Below are positions 27,713 to 36,250 of a DNA stretch of 41,199 bases, piece after piece (within the stretch, counting starts at the first letter, position 1; each line of letters opens with the position of its first letter). The DNA comes from a virus: positions 1 to 41,199 of IMG/VR virus record IMGVR_UViG_3300048999_000133, one strand, 5' to 3'. The notes under the pieces are model-generated. The model did no database searches. It saw only the letters and a list, made by a program, of their open reading frames with translations, and was not told where the DNA came from. Made by a program: the position numbers and the translations under genes.

Positions 27713-29105
27713 CACCCTGTTCCAGCAGATCGCGGACAAGATCCGCCGCAAGCCGCTGGAAGACAGCTTCCTCACCGATCCGGCCGCCTGGGCAATGGAC
27801 AAGCTCCGGGCCTTCTTGTGGTCGAAACAGATCGAGATCTGTAACTCGGTCATCCTGAACCGGCGTACCGCAGTACGGAGCGGGCACGGCATTGGGAAGT
27901 CGTGGACGGCCGGGATGCTGGCCGCCTGGTGGATCGACACCCACCCGGTCGGCGAAGCCATCGTCATCACGACGGCACCGACGTACAACCAGGTGCACGC
28001 CATCTTGTGGGAAGAGATCCGCAAGCAGCACCGCAAAGGCGAGCTGGCCGGTGACGTGCTCCAGACCGACGTCTGGAACATCGACAAGATCCTGGTCGGT
28101 CAGGGACGTAAGCCCAGCGACTACAACGACCAGGCGTTCCAAGGCATCCACCGCCGGTACGTGCTGGTGATCCTGGACGAAGCGTGCGGCGTACCGGCCA
28201 ACCTGTGGACCGGCGCCGAAGCGATCACCACGAACGCCGACTGCCGCATCGTGGCGATCGGTAACCCAGACAACCCCAGCAGCGAGTTCTACAACGCTTG
28301 CAAGCCGGGAAGCGACTGGAACGTCATCGGGGTGTCAAGTTACGACAGTCCGAACCTGACCGGTGAAGAAGTACCGGACGAACTCCGGCCGCTGCTGGTC
28401 GACGCCGACTGGATCGAAGGCCGGCTGAAGAAGTGGGGCCGGGACAGTCCGCTGTTCCAGTCCAAGGTGCTGGGCCTGTTCCCGAAGTCGAGCGTTGACA
28501 CCCTGATCCCCATCGAGTGGATCGAACGGGCCCAGCGCAAGGAGCTCCCGGACAATGGCTGGCCGCGAACACTCGGCGTCGACGTCGCCCGATTCGGTAC
28601 CGACCACTCGGTGATCATCACCAGGACCGGTGGAAAGTTCCGGATCTACAGCGACCGCAACGGCGAGCGGACCACGGTCACCGCCGGCCGTGCGGTCAAG
28701 GCCTGGATGGACACCAGCGCCGAAGATATCAACGTCGACGGCGTGGGTGTCGGGGCCGGCGTGGTCGACACCCTGGATGAAGACGGCTACCCGGTGCAGG
28801 ACATCCAGTCCGGCGCCGAGCCGTCGGACAAGAAGCACTTCATAAACCTGCGGGCTGAAGCCTACTGGCACTTGCGCGAGATGTTCGAACGCGACGAAGT
28901 AGACCTGGACCCGGCCGACGACGAACTGGCCAGCCAGCTGGGCTCGATCAAGTACGTCTTCAACCGCAAGGGCAAGATCCAGATCGAGTCCAAGGACGAC
29001 ATGCGGAAACGCGGGATGCCATCGCCTGACCTGGCTGATGGGTGCATGCTGGCAGTTGCTGAGCCGGTCGACTCCAAACGGACGTCGTCCGTCACATCCG
29101 ACTGA
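27705..29105 (+). CDS. Terminase large subunit
   Basis: A 466-residue protein from GTG 27705. The ATPase part has Walker A RSGHGIGKSW (58-67), an adenine-contact region TTAPTYNQVHAI, and Walker B LVILDE (154-159) followed by ACG. The RNase H-like nuclease part begins at Asp293 in GVDVARFGTD, with further acidic residues in VDGVGVGAG and near DLADGCMLA at the C-terminus. It packages DNA through the portal and cuts the concatemer. Length and motifs are standard. Whether it cuts at cos or by headful cannot be seen. Confidence 0.93.
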   Translation: MTDTLFQQIADKIRRKPLEDSFLTDPAAWAMDKLRAFLWSKQIEICNSVILNRRTAVRSGHGIGKSWTAGMLAAWWIDTHPVGEAIVITTAPTYNQVHAILWEEIRKQHRKGELAGDVLQTDVWNIDKILVGQGRKPSDYNDQAFQGIHRRYVLVILDEACGVPANLWTGAEAITTNADCRIVAIGNPDNPSSEFYNACKPGSDWNVIGVSSYDSPNLTGEEVPDELRPLLVDADWIEGRLKKWGRDSPLFQSKVLGLFPKSSVDTLIPIEWIERAQRKELPDNGWPRTLGVDVARFGTDHSVIITRTGGKFRIYSDRNGERTTVTAGRAVKAWMDTSAEDINVDGVGVGAGVVDTLDEDGYPVQDIQSGAEPSDKKHFINLRAEAYWHLREMFERDEVDLDPADDELASQLGSIKYVFNRKGKIQIESKDDMRKRGMPSPDLADGCMLAVAEPVDSKRTSSVTSD

Positions 29106-29119
29106 ACAGGGAGCTGGAG

Positions 29120-29287
29120 ATGAGCGAGACCCCGCAGGAGTACAACGAACCGACCGCGCCTGATCCGGAACAGGAGCTGGAGCGCCCGGCGTACAGCGAC
29201 GCCGGGAACGGCGAGCTGAACCCGCCCGAAGACCCCAGCACCACCGATGACGAAGCCACCCGCAAGGAGCTCGGCACCGACGACTGA
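29120..29287 (+). CDS. 55-residue acidic protein
   Basis: ATG 29120 follows acagggagctggag, close behind the terminase stop. The product (MSETPQEYNEPTAPDPEQEL to ATRKELGTDD) is strongly acidic and proline-rich and probably disordered. It could be a virion or assembly accessory. The function is unknown. Confidence 0.66.
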   Translation: MSETPQEYNEPTAPDPEQELERPAYSDAGNGELNPPEDPSTTDDEATRKELGTDD

Positions 29288-29300
29288 TAGTCTTCGCCCG

Positions 29301-29369
29301 GGCAACCTTCGCGGGGCGGCGACCGTTGCCCACCACAACCGCTGGACTCCACCTGGGTCCGGCGGTTGT
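29301..29369 (+). terminator. Two hairpins and a T-rich stretch between terminase and portal
   Basis: A short hairpin (ggcaac 29301-29306 with gttgcc 29325-29330) is followed by a 12-bp stem (29335-29346 with 29358-29369, one wobble) and then tccttttacc. The second looks like an intrinsic terminator for the terminase transcript. The portal gene would then need its own promoter or read-through. Confidence 0.55.
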
Positions 29370-29399
29370 TCCTTTTACCGAGCTCTTACGGAGGACCGA

Positions 29400-30803
29400 A
29401 TGCCTGCTGCTGACGCGCTTGCCGCGGTCCTGGACTGGAAGAGCCGGATCACCGAGACGTCGATGTTCGGCGACTACTACGACGGCGAGCACTACTACCG
29501 GTTCGCCAGCCCGAAGTTCCTCCGCCGGTACCGCTGGGTGCTCCAGCAGAGCCGCGAGAATCTGTGCCCGGCCGTCGTCGACAGCATCGCGTCCAAGCTC
29601 ATCATCCAGAGCTGGGAGGGCGGCACCGAAGACGATCCCGCCGTGGCCGCGATGAGCGACATGGCCGATGAGATCGGGCTCGACTCCCTGATCGACCAGG
29701 TGCACACCGAAGCGCCGAAGTGCGGTGACGCCTTCGTGCTGGTGTGGCCCGACGGTGACGGTGTCGACCGGCCCTGGCTGAAGCTGGCGAGCGAGAGCGC
29801 CTGTTTGCCGGACCCCCGGCGGCCGGGCAAGATGCTCTGGTACGCGCAGGTCTGGACCGACACCGAAGGCTACGGTCGGGTCAACATCTACTACCCGGAC
29901 CAGCTCGAGCGGTACCGGACCCACGCCAAGGTGATCAACGTCGATCTCCGCGAGACGTTGCAGACCGAGATGGCCAGTTGGCCAGACAGCGCCGAGGCCT
30001 ACGAACCGTTCTCCGACGACGATGGCACGGACATCATTACGCATACCTTCGGCGAAGTGCCGGCGGTGTGGTTCCCGTTCCGGGCCCGGCAGGCAGGACG
30101 CCACGGCCGGTCGATCCTGACCGACGTCGTACCGCTCCAGGACGCGCTGAACAAGTCGGTGGCCGACGTCATCGTGAACAGCGAGTCGTACGCCATGCCA
30201 CTGCGGGCGTTGCTGAACTGGAAGCCGAAGAAGCGGTTGGACCCGGCGACCGGCCGGGCAGTCGAAACGAAGCTGAACTTCGATCCGACCAGGGAAGCGA
30301 TCCTGGGCATCGAAGGCGATGGACCGTTGCAGCAGCTCGAAGCCGGCGACGTGTCGAAGCTGACCGGGTTGCAGGACGCCTTCGCCAACAAGATCTGTCG
30401 AGTGGTCGGGCTCCCCGCCTTCTACATCACCCAGGTCACCGGCGAACCCCCGTCCGGAGTCAGTCTCCGGGTGCTCGCCAGCCGGATGACGTCGAACAGC
30501 CGCAAGGACCAGAAGACGCTGACCCCGCGGTGGTCCGAAGTCGCCGAGCTGCTGGGCTTCCCCGGCATCCGCCCGGTCTGGCTTGACCCGGCGCCGACCG
30601 ATGAGACCGAACAGCTGGAGAACGCACAGGCCCGCAAGGATCTGGGCTACGACCAGGAGACGATCCTCAAGAAGCTCGGCGAGGACCCCGACGACATCGC
30701 CCGCATCTTGCAGGCCAAGACTGACCAGGCCCCGCCGGTCGGCGGCCCGCAACTGGTCCGGTCGTTCGAATCGGGACTGAACCCGGCTGATCTGGCCGGC
30801 TAA
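29400..30803 (+). CDS. Portal protein
   Basis: A 467-residue protein from ATG 29400 (cttacggaggaccga upstream). Position after the terminase, length, and typical segments identify an SPP1/phi29-like Phage_prot_Gp6 portal: an N-terminal YRWVLQQSRENLCPAVVDSI, HTFGEVPAVWFPF in the wing, the long helix ILTDVVPLQDALNKSVADVI, and the stem/crown region GVSLRVLASRMTSNSRKDQK. It forms the dodecameric channel for DNA. The stop overlaps the next ATG (TAATG). Confidence 0.9.
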   Translation: MPAADALAAVLDWKSRITETSMFGDYYDGEHYYRFASPKFLRRYRWVLQQSRENLCPAVVDSIASKLIIQSWEGGTEDDPAVAAMSDMADEIGLDSLIDQVHTEAPKCGDAFVLVWPDGDGVDRPWLKLASESACLPDPRRPGKMLWYAQVWTDTEGYGRVNIYYPDQLERYRTHAKVINVDLRETLQTEMASWPDSAEAYEPFSDDDGTDIITHTFGEVPAVWFPFRARQAGRHGRSILTDVVPLQDALNKSVADVIVNSESYAMPLRALLNWKPKKRLDPATGRAVETKLNFDPTREAILGIEGDGPLQQLEAGDVSKLTGLQDAFANKICRVVGLPAFYITQVTGEPPSGVSLRVLASRMTSNSRKDQKTLTPRWSEVAELLGFPGIRPVWLDPAPTDETEQLENAQARKDLGYDQETILKKLGEDPDDIARILQAKTDQAPPVGGPQLVRSFESGLNPADLAG

Positions 30804-31870
30804 TGGCGCTGTCCCGGGAGCCGGTCAAGATCGCGGGGGATCTGGCCCTGTTCGTGGACCGGCGCCTGGGCGCGGACCTGGTCAAACTGGTCACCGCCTG
30901 GTCGCGGGCCTGGCGCGTGGTCGAAGCCGAATGGAAGCTGGTCACCACCGAGCTCGCCCGGGAAGTGGCCGCCAACGGCGTACCGACCAAGAAGACGATC
31001 CGCCGCGCACGCAACGTCCAGGCAGCCCTGAACAGCAGCCGGACCGAGCTCGCCAACCTGGCCGAACTGACGGGCGGCATCGCGTCGCCGTCAGCCGAGG
31101 CCTTGATCAAGTCGAGCGCCCAGATGAATGCCCGGATGATCGCGGCCCAGCTACCGAAGGGCAGCGATCTGCGGGCACAGGTCGAGCGCACGGCAACGCT
31201 GCCGAACCGGCAGCTGGAGTTCTTGGTCCGCCGCAGTACCGCGCGGATCGAGTCGGCGTTGCGTCCGTTGTCGGACGACGCGACCGACGCAATGCTGGAC
31301 GCTCTGTTCCAGGGTGCTGCGCGAGGCAGCAACCCCCGGACCATGGCGGCCAAGATGCTCGAGCAGGCCCGTACCGGATTCGACGGCGGGCTCACCCGGG
31401 CGCTCACCATCTCCAGGACCGAAGCACTGGACGGACACCGCGATGCCGCGAGGGCACAGCAGTTCCAGCACAGTGACGTCCTGGACGGGTGGCAATGGCT
31501 GGCCGATCTGACCAGCCGTACCTGCCCAGCCTGCTGGTCCAAGCACGGCAGCAAACATCCGCTGTCTGAGCTCGGTCCAGAAGGCCACCAGCAGTGCCGG
31601 TGCTCCCGCGCACCACTGACGAAGTCTTGGCGAGACCTTGGCTTCGATGTCGACGAACCCCGCTCGATCGTCCGCGACGGACACGAGGAGTTCGCCAAGC
31701 TGCCGAAGAAGCAGCAGCTCGAAGTGATGGGACCGACCCGGCTCCAGGGACTGGACCGCGGACTCATCACCTGGGACGAACTGGCCACCAAGCGCACCAA
31801 CGTGGGCTGGCGGCCGGCGTACTACGCAACACCCGTCCGCGAATTCCGCAGACGAATCCCTGTCGGGTGA
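30803..31870 (+). CDS. MuF-like minor head protein
   Basis: A 355-residue protein from ATG 30803, coupled to the portal. The Phage_Mu_F pattern is clear: a helical region ending in ISRTEALDGHRDAARAQQ, followed by WLADLTSRTCPACWSKHGS and the cluster GPEGHQQCRCS. MuF proteins are packaged in the head and contact the portal. The cysteine/histidine residues likely bind zinc. No extra toxin domain is attached at the C-terminus, unlike some MuF polymorphic toxins. Confidence 0.85.
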   Translation: MALSREPVKIAGDLALFVDRRLGADLVKLVTAWSRAWRVVEAEWKLVTTELAREVAANGVPTKKTIRRARNVQAALNSSRTELANLAELTGGIASPSAEALIKSSAQMNARMIAAQLPKGSDLRAQVERTATLPNRQLEFLVRRSTARIESALRPLSDDATDAMLDALFQGAARGSNPRTMAAKMLEQARTGFDGGLTRALTISRTEALDGHRDAARAQQFQHSDVLDGWQWLADLTSRTCPACWSKHGSKHPLSELGPEGHQQCRCSRAPLTKSWRDLGFDVDEPRSIVRDGHEEFAKLPKKQQLEVMGPTRLQGLDRGLITWDELATKRTNVGWRPAYYATPVREFRRRIPVG

Positions 31871-31910
31871 CCCGGCGGGGCCAACACCGAGATCCGTGAT
31901 GGAGATCGAC

Positions 31911-32606
31911 ATGTACCGAAGCAAGCGCACGATCCTGGCCGCACTCAACTACTCGCCGGACGGTACCGGCGGCGAGGGAGCAGCTGGCGGCCAGACCGCG
32001 GGGCAGCAGGGAGCACAGACCCAGGGGCAGCAGCAGTTGCCGCCAGGTGTGGCGCCCGGTTCCGCCGCGGCACAGGCCCTTCAGGGCCAGACCCAGCAGA
32101 CGTCCGGGACGGACGCCGGCAACGGTCAGCAGTCGACGGGCATGGTCCCGGTCGGTGAGCTCGCTCAGGAGCGTCAGCGCCGTCAGGCACTGGAAGCTCA
32201 GATCGCGACGCTGACCGCGAACCAGCAGAAGTTCCAGGACGGCGTGAAGCAGGCCCTGGGCCTGACCGAAGGCCAGACCCCGGAGCAGTTGCAGGCAGCC
32301 GCGACGGCAGCCCAGCAGCAGGTCAAGAACGCCAACGCACAGCTGGCGGTGACGCGGCTGGCCGCGGCTGCCGGCGGCGACGCGGGCGCGCTGCTGGACT
32401 CGGCTTCGTTCCTGGCCAAGCTCGGCACCGTCGACCCGGCCAAGGACGAAGAAGTGACCCAGGCAATCAAGGACGCGGTCGCGGCCAACAAGGCGCTAGG
32501 CCTGGCCAAGGTTGCCCCTGCAGGGTCCGGCGACGCCGGGCGCGTGGGCGGCGACGGTGCGCCCGTCACTGGACTCAACGATCTGCTCCGGGCCACCCGG
32601 AGCTGA
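31911..32606 (+). CDS. Scaffolding protein
   Basis: A 231-residue protein from ATG 31911, chosen because ggagatcgac precedes it; GTG 31896 and ATG 31899 in the same frame are alternatives. An N-terminal Gly/Gln/Ala-rich disordered part (to about residue 75) is followed by a long coiled coil (GELAQERQRRQALEAQIATL) and a helical C-terminus. This plan and the place just before the major capsid gene identify the scaffold around which the capsid assembles. Confidence 0.82.
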   Translation: MYRSKRTILAALNYSPDGTGGEGAAGGQTAGQQGAQTQGQQQLPPGVAPGSAAAQALQGQTQQTSGTDAGNGQQSTGMVPVGELAQERQRRQALEAQIATLTANQQKFQDGVKQALGLTEGQTPEQLQAAATAAQQQVKNANAQLAVTRLAAAAGGDAGALLDSASFLAKLGTVDPAKDEEVTQAIKDAVAANKALGLAKVAPAGSGDAGRVGGDGAPVTGLNDLLRATRS

Positions 32607-32659
32607 TTCCGCTGCCATGACCGGCAGCGTTCCCTATCCCCACAGAGAGGCAGCCAGTC

Positions 32660-33613
32660 ATGGCAACTCGCCAGATCAATGCCACCGACGCGGCAGCCTT
32701 GCTGCGCCGGCAGGACATCAAAGAGATCATTCAGATGGCGCCGAAGTCGAGCGCCGCGCTGAGCACGTTCCGCACGCTGCGGCTGTCGGCCAAGTCGGCA
32801 ACCATGCCGGTGCTGGCCGCGCTGCCGACGGCCGGCTGGGTCGGGGTCACCCCGGACCCGATCTCCGGTTCGACCGGTGTCAAGCCGCTGAGCAACGTCG
32901 CCTGGGCGTCGAAGACGATCACCGCCGAGGAGATCGCAGTTATCGTTCCGGTCCACGAGGACCTGTTCGACGACACCGAGTTCAACATCTGGGAAGAGGT
33001 CAAGCCCCTGGTTGCCCAGGAGTTCGGCCGCATCCTGGACCTGGCGGTGTTCTTCGGCACCAACGCGCCGGCCACCTTCGACGACTCGCTGGTGGAAGGC
33101 GCCCGGGCCGCGGGCAACGTGGTCTCGCCCGGCACCATCGACCTGGCCGAAGACGTCAACCAGGTGATGAGCCTGGTGGAAGCCGACGGCTTCGACGTCA
33201 ACCAGTTCTACGCCAAGCGCACCCTGCGGGGCCGCCTTCGCGGGCTGCGGGACGACGTCGGCCAGCCGATCTACCTGAACTCCATCCGGAGCGACGGTCA
33301 GGTCAACACGCTGTACGGCGAAGACCTGGCCTGGGTCACGAACGGCGGCTGGGTCGCGGGGTCCGGTACCGAGCCGTCCGCGACCGGTGCCACGCTGATC
33401 GGTGGCGACCGCGACATGGCCATCCTCGGCATCCGCCAGGACATGCAGGTCAAGGTTCTGGACCAGGCCACGGTCGGCACCTACAACCTGGCGGAACGGG
33501 ACATGATCGCGCTGCGATTCAAGTTCCGCGTCGGCTTCGCCGTCGCCAACCCGCTCACTCCCGAGGCCAGCGGCGGTTACCCGTTCGCCATCCTGGGCCA
33601 GCCGTCCGCCTGA
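32660..33613 (+). CDS. Major capsid protein (HK97 fold)
   Basis: A 317-residue protein from ATG 32660 (cagagaggcagccagtc upstream). It has the HK97-type order: an N-terminal arm with DIKEIIQMAPKSSAALSTFR, an E-loop (SKTITAEEIAVIVPVHEDLF), the spine-helix region (IWEEVKPLVAQEFGRILDLA with the following GTNAPATF), and strands of the P and A domains ending ERDMIALRFKFRVGFAVANP. No N-terminal delta domain is seen, in agreement with the separate scaffold. A strong hairpin follows the stop. Confidence 0.92.
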   Translation: MATRQINATDAAALLRRQDIKEIIQMAPKSSAALSTFRTLRLSAKSATMPVLAALPTAGWVGVTPDPISGSTGVKPLSNVAWASKTITAEEIAVIVPVHEDLFDDTEFNIWEEVKPLVAQEFGRILDLAVFFGTNAPATFDDSLVEGARAAGNVVSPGTIDLAEDVNQVMSLVEADGFDVNQFYAKRTLRGRLRGLRDDVGQPIYLNSIRSDGQVNTLYGEDLAWVTNGGWVAGSGTEPSATGATLIGGDRDMAILGIRQDMQVKVLDQATVGTYNLAERDMIALRFKFRVGFAVANPLTPEASGGYPFAILGQPSA

Positions 33614-33625
33614 TCCCCTCCGCAA

Positions 33626-33661
33626 GGCACCGAGCCTGATCCCCCGAGCGGGCTCGGTGCC
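33626..33661 (+). terminator. Stop-proximal perfect hairpin after the major capsid gene
   Basis: ggcaccgagcc and ggctcggtgcc form a perfect 11-bp stem with a 14-base loop, starting 12 bases after the capsid stop. No T-run follows (gccctgcacg). Reducing downstream transcription or protecting the capsid mRNA would fit the large amount of capsid needed. Confidence 0.62.
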
Positions 33662-33696
33662 GCCCTGCACGAACCTGCAAGAGAGAAGGACCCAGC

Positions 33697-34149
33697 GTGA
33701 CCACTCTGTACAAGCCTGATGGCAGCTCGGTGACCGTGACCGACAGTGCCAGAATCACCGAACTGCTGGCCCGGGGCTACACCACGACAGCGCCCGGTTC
33801 CGCCTACGGCAAGACGGTGCTGGCATCGGCCGCCCGGACTACGTCCGGCACCAGCAGCGCCATCACGCCGGACCCGCGAGGCATCACGGCTCGCACCATC
33901 TGGACCGGGCTGGTGGTTACCGCGGTGTCCGGCACTACGCCGACGCTGGACCTTTCGATCCAGTGGTTCAGTGCCGCGCTCAACAGCTGGTCCGACTTCG
34001 AACCGGTCCAGGCCTTCACCCAGAAGAACGCCGTTGGCGCCTGGCTGAAAGACACCCCGGTTCGTGGCGACCAGTACCGACTCAAGTGGACCATCGCTGG
34101 TACCACCCCCTCGTTCACCTTCTCGGTGACCGAGACCGGCCGCAACTGA
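33697..34149 (+). CDS. Head surface or decoration protein with MTTLY module
   Basis: A 150-residue protein from GTG 33697 (agagagaaggacccagc upstream). Residues 1-33 (MTTLYKPDGSSVTVTDSARI) form a short module that recurs in the gene at 34451 and in looser form at 34166. The rest is strand-rich (ITARTIWTGLVVTAVSGTTP; YRLKWTIAGTTPSFTFSVTE), a beta-sandwich typical of capsid decoration. The role is inferred from position right after the capsid protein. Confidence 0.62.
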   Translation: MTTLYKPDGSSVTVTDSARITELLARGYTTTAPGSAYGKTVLASAARTTSGTSSAITPDPRGITARTIWTGLVVTAVSGTTPTLDLSIQWFSAALNSWSDFEPVQAFTQKNAVGAWLKDTPVRGDQYRLKWTIAGTTPSFTFSVTETGRN

Positions 34150-34165
34150 CAAGGAGACACAGGCC

Positions 34166-34435
34166 ATGGCCCGTGGAGAGAAGACCGTCACGCTGTTCCA
34201 CCCGGAGACGGGAACCCCGGTCGAAGTACTGGCCGGCAAGGGCGACCCGAAGAGCGCCGACTACGAGCCGGGTCGCGCCGACGTTCTCAAGGAACGCGGC
34301 TACCTGGACAAGAAGCCGACCCTGGGCCGTGGCCGCCGTGCCGCGACGAAGGGCGCCGACAACTCCGCCGAGCTCGAAGCCAAGGACGCGGAGATCGCGG
34401 ACCTGAAGGCCAAGCTCGACGCTGTACAGAAGTAA
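34166..34435 (+). CDS. Small head protein
   Basis: An 89-residue protein from ATG 34166 (aaggagacacaggcc upstream). The N-terminal half (VTLFHPETGTPVEVLAGKGD, then YEPGRADVLKERGYL) resembles the MTTLY modules of its neighbours: a strand, a turn and a helix ending in RGY. The C-terminus is a basic linker and a coiled coil (AELEAKDAEIADLKAKLDAV). It may be a head-tail or capsid accessory protein. Confidence 0.62.
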   Translation: MARGEKTVTLFHPETGTPVEVLAGKGDPKSADYEPGRADVLKERGYLDKKPTLGRGRRAATKGADNSAELEAKDAEIADLKAKLDAVQK

Positions 34436-34450
34436 CCGGGAGGGTCCGTC

Positions 34451-35020
34451 ATGACGACTCTGTACTCACCATTGGGCGCAAAGGTCAGCGTGACGGACCC
34501 GGCCCGCATCACCGCCCTGGAAGCGCGCGGCTGGACACTGACCGCGCCCACGATCCCAGACCCGCCGTCCCCGCCCTGGAGCGAAGGCGGGCTGTCGCTC
34601 CCGATCTCGGCAACGGGGCCGGGGGCAACGTTCGAAGTCGCGGAGTACATCGTCCAGGAAAACTCCCTGAACGAGGACTTCAGCACGTACCCGGACCGCG
34701 AGGTCTGGCGTTTCAAGCGCTTCGGGGACACCGATCCCGACGGCGGAAACCTGGTCAGCGTCAAGAACGAGTTCGGGGAGTCCCGGTTCTATCCGGCGAA
34801 GCCGAGCACGACGCCGGTCAGGATCTACGCCAAGGAACACAGCTCCGACCCCAACCACGACAACAACGTGGCGCTGCTGGAGATCCTGTCCGACCGCGAC
34901 AACCGAACCCTGATCTTCGCTGTCTACCCAGACGGCCGGATCGTGGCGCCGGGCTACACCGTGGTCTACGCCGGGGTCACCAACCCGGGAGCCGGCGTCG
35001 CCTGGCTGAACACGGCGTAA
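34451..35020 (+). CDS. Virion surface protein with MTTLY module
   Basis: A 189-residue protein from ATG 34451 (gggagggtccgtc upstream). Residues 1-33 (MTTLYSPLGAKVSVTDPARI) match the start of the protein at 33697. A proline linker (34-45) leads to a beta-type domain of about 140 residues (EVWRFKRFGDTDPDGGNLVS; TLIFAVYPDGRIVAPGYTVV). The module probably anchors different outer domains to the same site on the capsid. Exact function unknown. Confidence 0.6.
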   Translation: MTTLYSPLGAKVSVTDPARITALEARGWTLTAPTIPDPPSPPWSEGGLSLPISATGPGATFEVAEYIVQENSLNEDFSTYPDREVWRFKRFGDTDPDGGNLVSVKNEFGESRFYPAKPSTTPVRIYAKEHSSDPNHDNNVALLEILSDRDNRTLIFAVYPDGRIVAPGYTVVYAGVTNPGAGVAWLNTA

Positions 35021-35023
35021 GCG

Positions 35024-35824
35024 ATGGCGTTCGAAGCGGAGTACGGGCCCGGCATCCTGAACGCTTCCGGGCTGACCTTTACCATTCCGATCACAGCCGC
35101 CGTTGCCGTAGGCAAGTTCCTGGTTGTCAGTGTCCACGACGCCTCCAGCACAGCGCTGACGGTGACGTGCACCGACACGAAGGGCAACACCTACACCAAG
35201 GATCTGGAGTTCATCGACGGCAACCCCGGAGCCGGACTGATCTCTGGGTCGGTGCACCAGCTCCGGACCAAGGTCACCACGGCACTGGTCAGCGGCAACG
35301 TGATCACGGTGACGTTCAGCGGTGCCGCTACCCGAGCAGTCGGCATGGCTGCGGTGTACGGCGACGACATCAGCGGCCGGGACCCTGTCGGTGTCGGTCC
35401 GTCAGGTAACTCCGGGGCCACCACCAGCTCAGCCTTGGCCACGGCCAGCGCCACCACACAGCACGCCAACGACCTGTTCGTGGGCACCGTGGGTCTGGTG
35501 TCGTCGGCCCGGGTCTTCACCCCGACCAACGGCTGGACTGCCCTCACGAAGGGCATCTCGACCAGCGGCTCCGGGGATCGTGGGGTCCAGCAGATCTACA
35601 AGTACGTGGCCGCTCCCGGCCCGTACACCGCCACTGGCACCCTGAACAGCTCGAGCCTGTGGGGCATCGGCTATCAGCCGTACGCCATCGCAGACCCGGC
35701 ACCGCCAGCCCGGTCCGGGCGCCTGTACTGGTACAACACCGCGACGGGTATTTGGGAGCCGAAGCCGACGCTGGTCAGCGGAGTCGAGAAGCCCTGGTCG
35801 TACAACGGAGTCCTGTCTCTGTAG
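35024..35824 (+). CDS. Virion surface protein, beta-sandwich type
   Basis: A 266-residue protein from ATG 35024, four bases after the previous stop, with no clear ribosome site, so re-initiation is likely. It is rich in Thr, Ser, Gly, Ala and Val in alternating strands (NASGLTFTIPITAAVAVGKF, LRTKVTTALVSGNVITVTFS) and ends in an aromatic tail (RLYWYNTATGIWEPKPTLVS). This looks like a carbohydrate-binding or Ig-like decoration. Host or mucus binding is a possible role, not shown. Confidence 0.6.
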   Translation: MAFEAEYGPGILNASGLTFTIPITAAVAVGKFLVVSVHDASSTALTVTCTDTKGNTYTKDLEFIDGNPGAGLISGSVHQLRTKVTTALVSGNVITVTFSGAATRAVGMAAVYGDDISGRDPVGVGPSGNSGATTSSALATASATTQHANDLFVGTVGLVSSARVFTPTNGWTALTKGISTSGSGDRGVQQIYKYVAAPGPYTATGTLNSSSLWGIGYQPYAIADPAPPARSGRLYWYNTATGIWEPKPTLVSGVEKPWSYNGVLSL

Positions 35825-35842
35825 GAAAGGAGCGTGACCGCG

Positions 35843-36250
35843 ATGACTCGCGACGAAGCACGTACTGCACTCGCGGAACTGGCAGCCGCGGCCACTGCTC
35901 CGACCCTCACCGACGCCGAACTGGACGCGGCCCTCACCGCGTCACGGCTCCCCGACAGCCAAGGGCGGCCGCCATCCGACCCAGACTTCGTGGATGAGAA
36001 CTGGGACCTGATGTACGCCGCGGCGGAGTGCTACGACCTGAAGGCGGTCAAGCTGCTGGGCGCCGGCCAGATCACCAAGTTCACCAGTGAGGGATCGTCG
36101 TTCGAGAAGACCGGTCCCGACTTCAGCGCGCTGGCCGATTGGTACCGGGATCAGTCCACGGTCGGCGACAGTGGAGACGGTGTGGTGTTCGTACCCATCG
36201 AGTCCAAGGCCCCCTGGTGGTTTCGTCCGCGGTCGGTGCCGCCATGCTGA
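35843..36250 (+). CDS. Head-tail connector (adaptor)
   Basis: A 135-residue protein from ATG 35843; GTG 35834 is too close to the aaaggag site but possible. Helical N-terminus (RDEARTALAELAAAATAPTL) and DENWDLMYAAAECYDLKAVK fit the helical adaptor proteins of the HK97 gp6 type that sit on the portal. It overlaps the next gene by 7 bases. The place in the order capsid, adaptor, stopper, completion protein, terminator supports it. Confidence 0.7.
   Translation: MTRDEARTALAELAAAATAPTLTDAELDAALTASRLPDSQGRPPSDPDFVDENWDLMYAAAECYDLKAVKLLGAGQITKFTSEGSSFEKTGPDFSALADWYRDQSTVGDSGDGVVFVPIESKAPWWFRPRSVPPC

Noticed and set aside
28335-30752. 805-codon open frame on the minus strand opposite terminase and portal
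   Set aside because: It is antisense to two certain genes, is rich in Arg, Gly, Val and Asp as expected of a shadow frame in high-GC DNA, and shows no domain.
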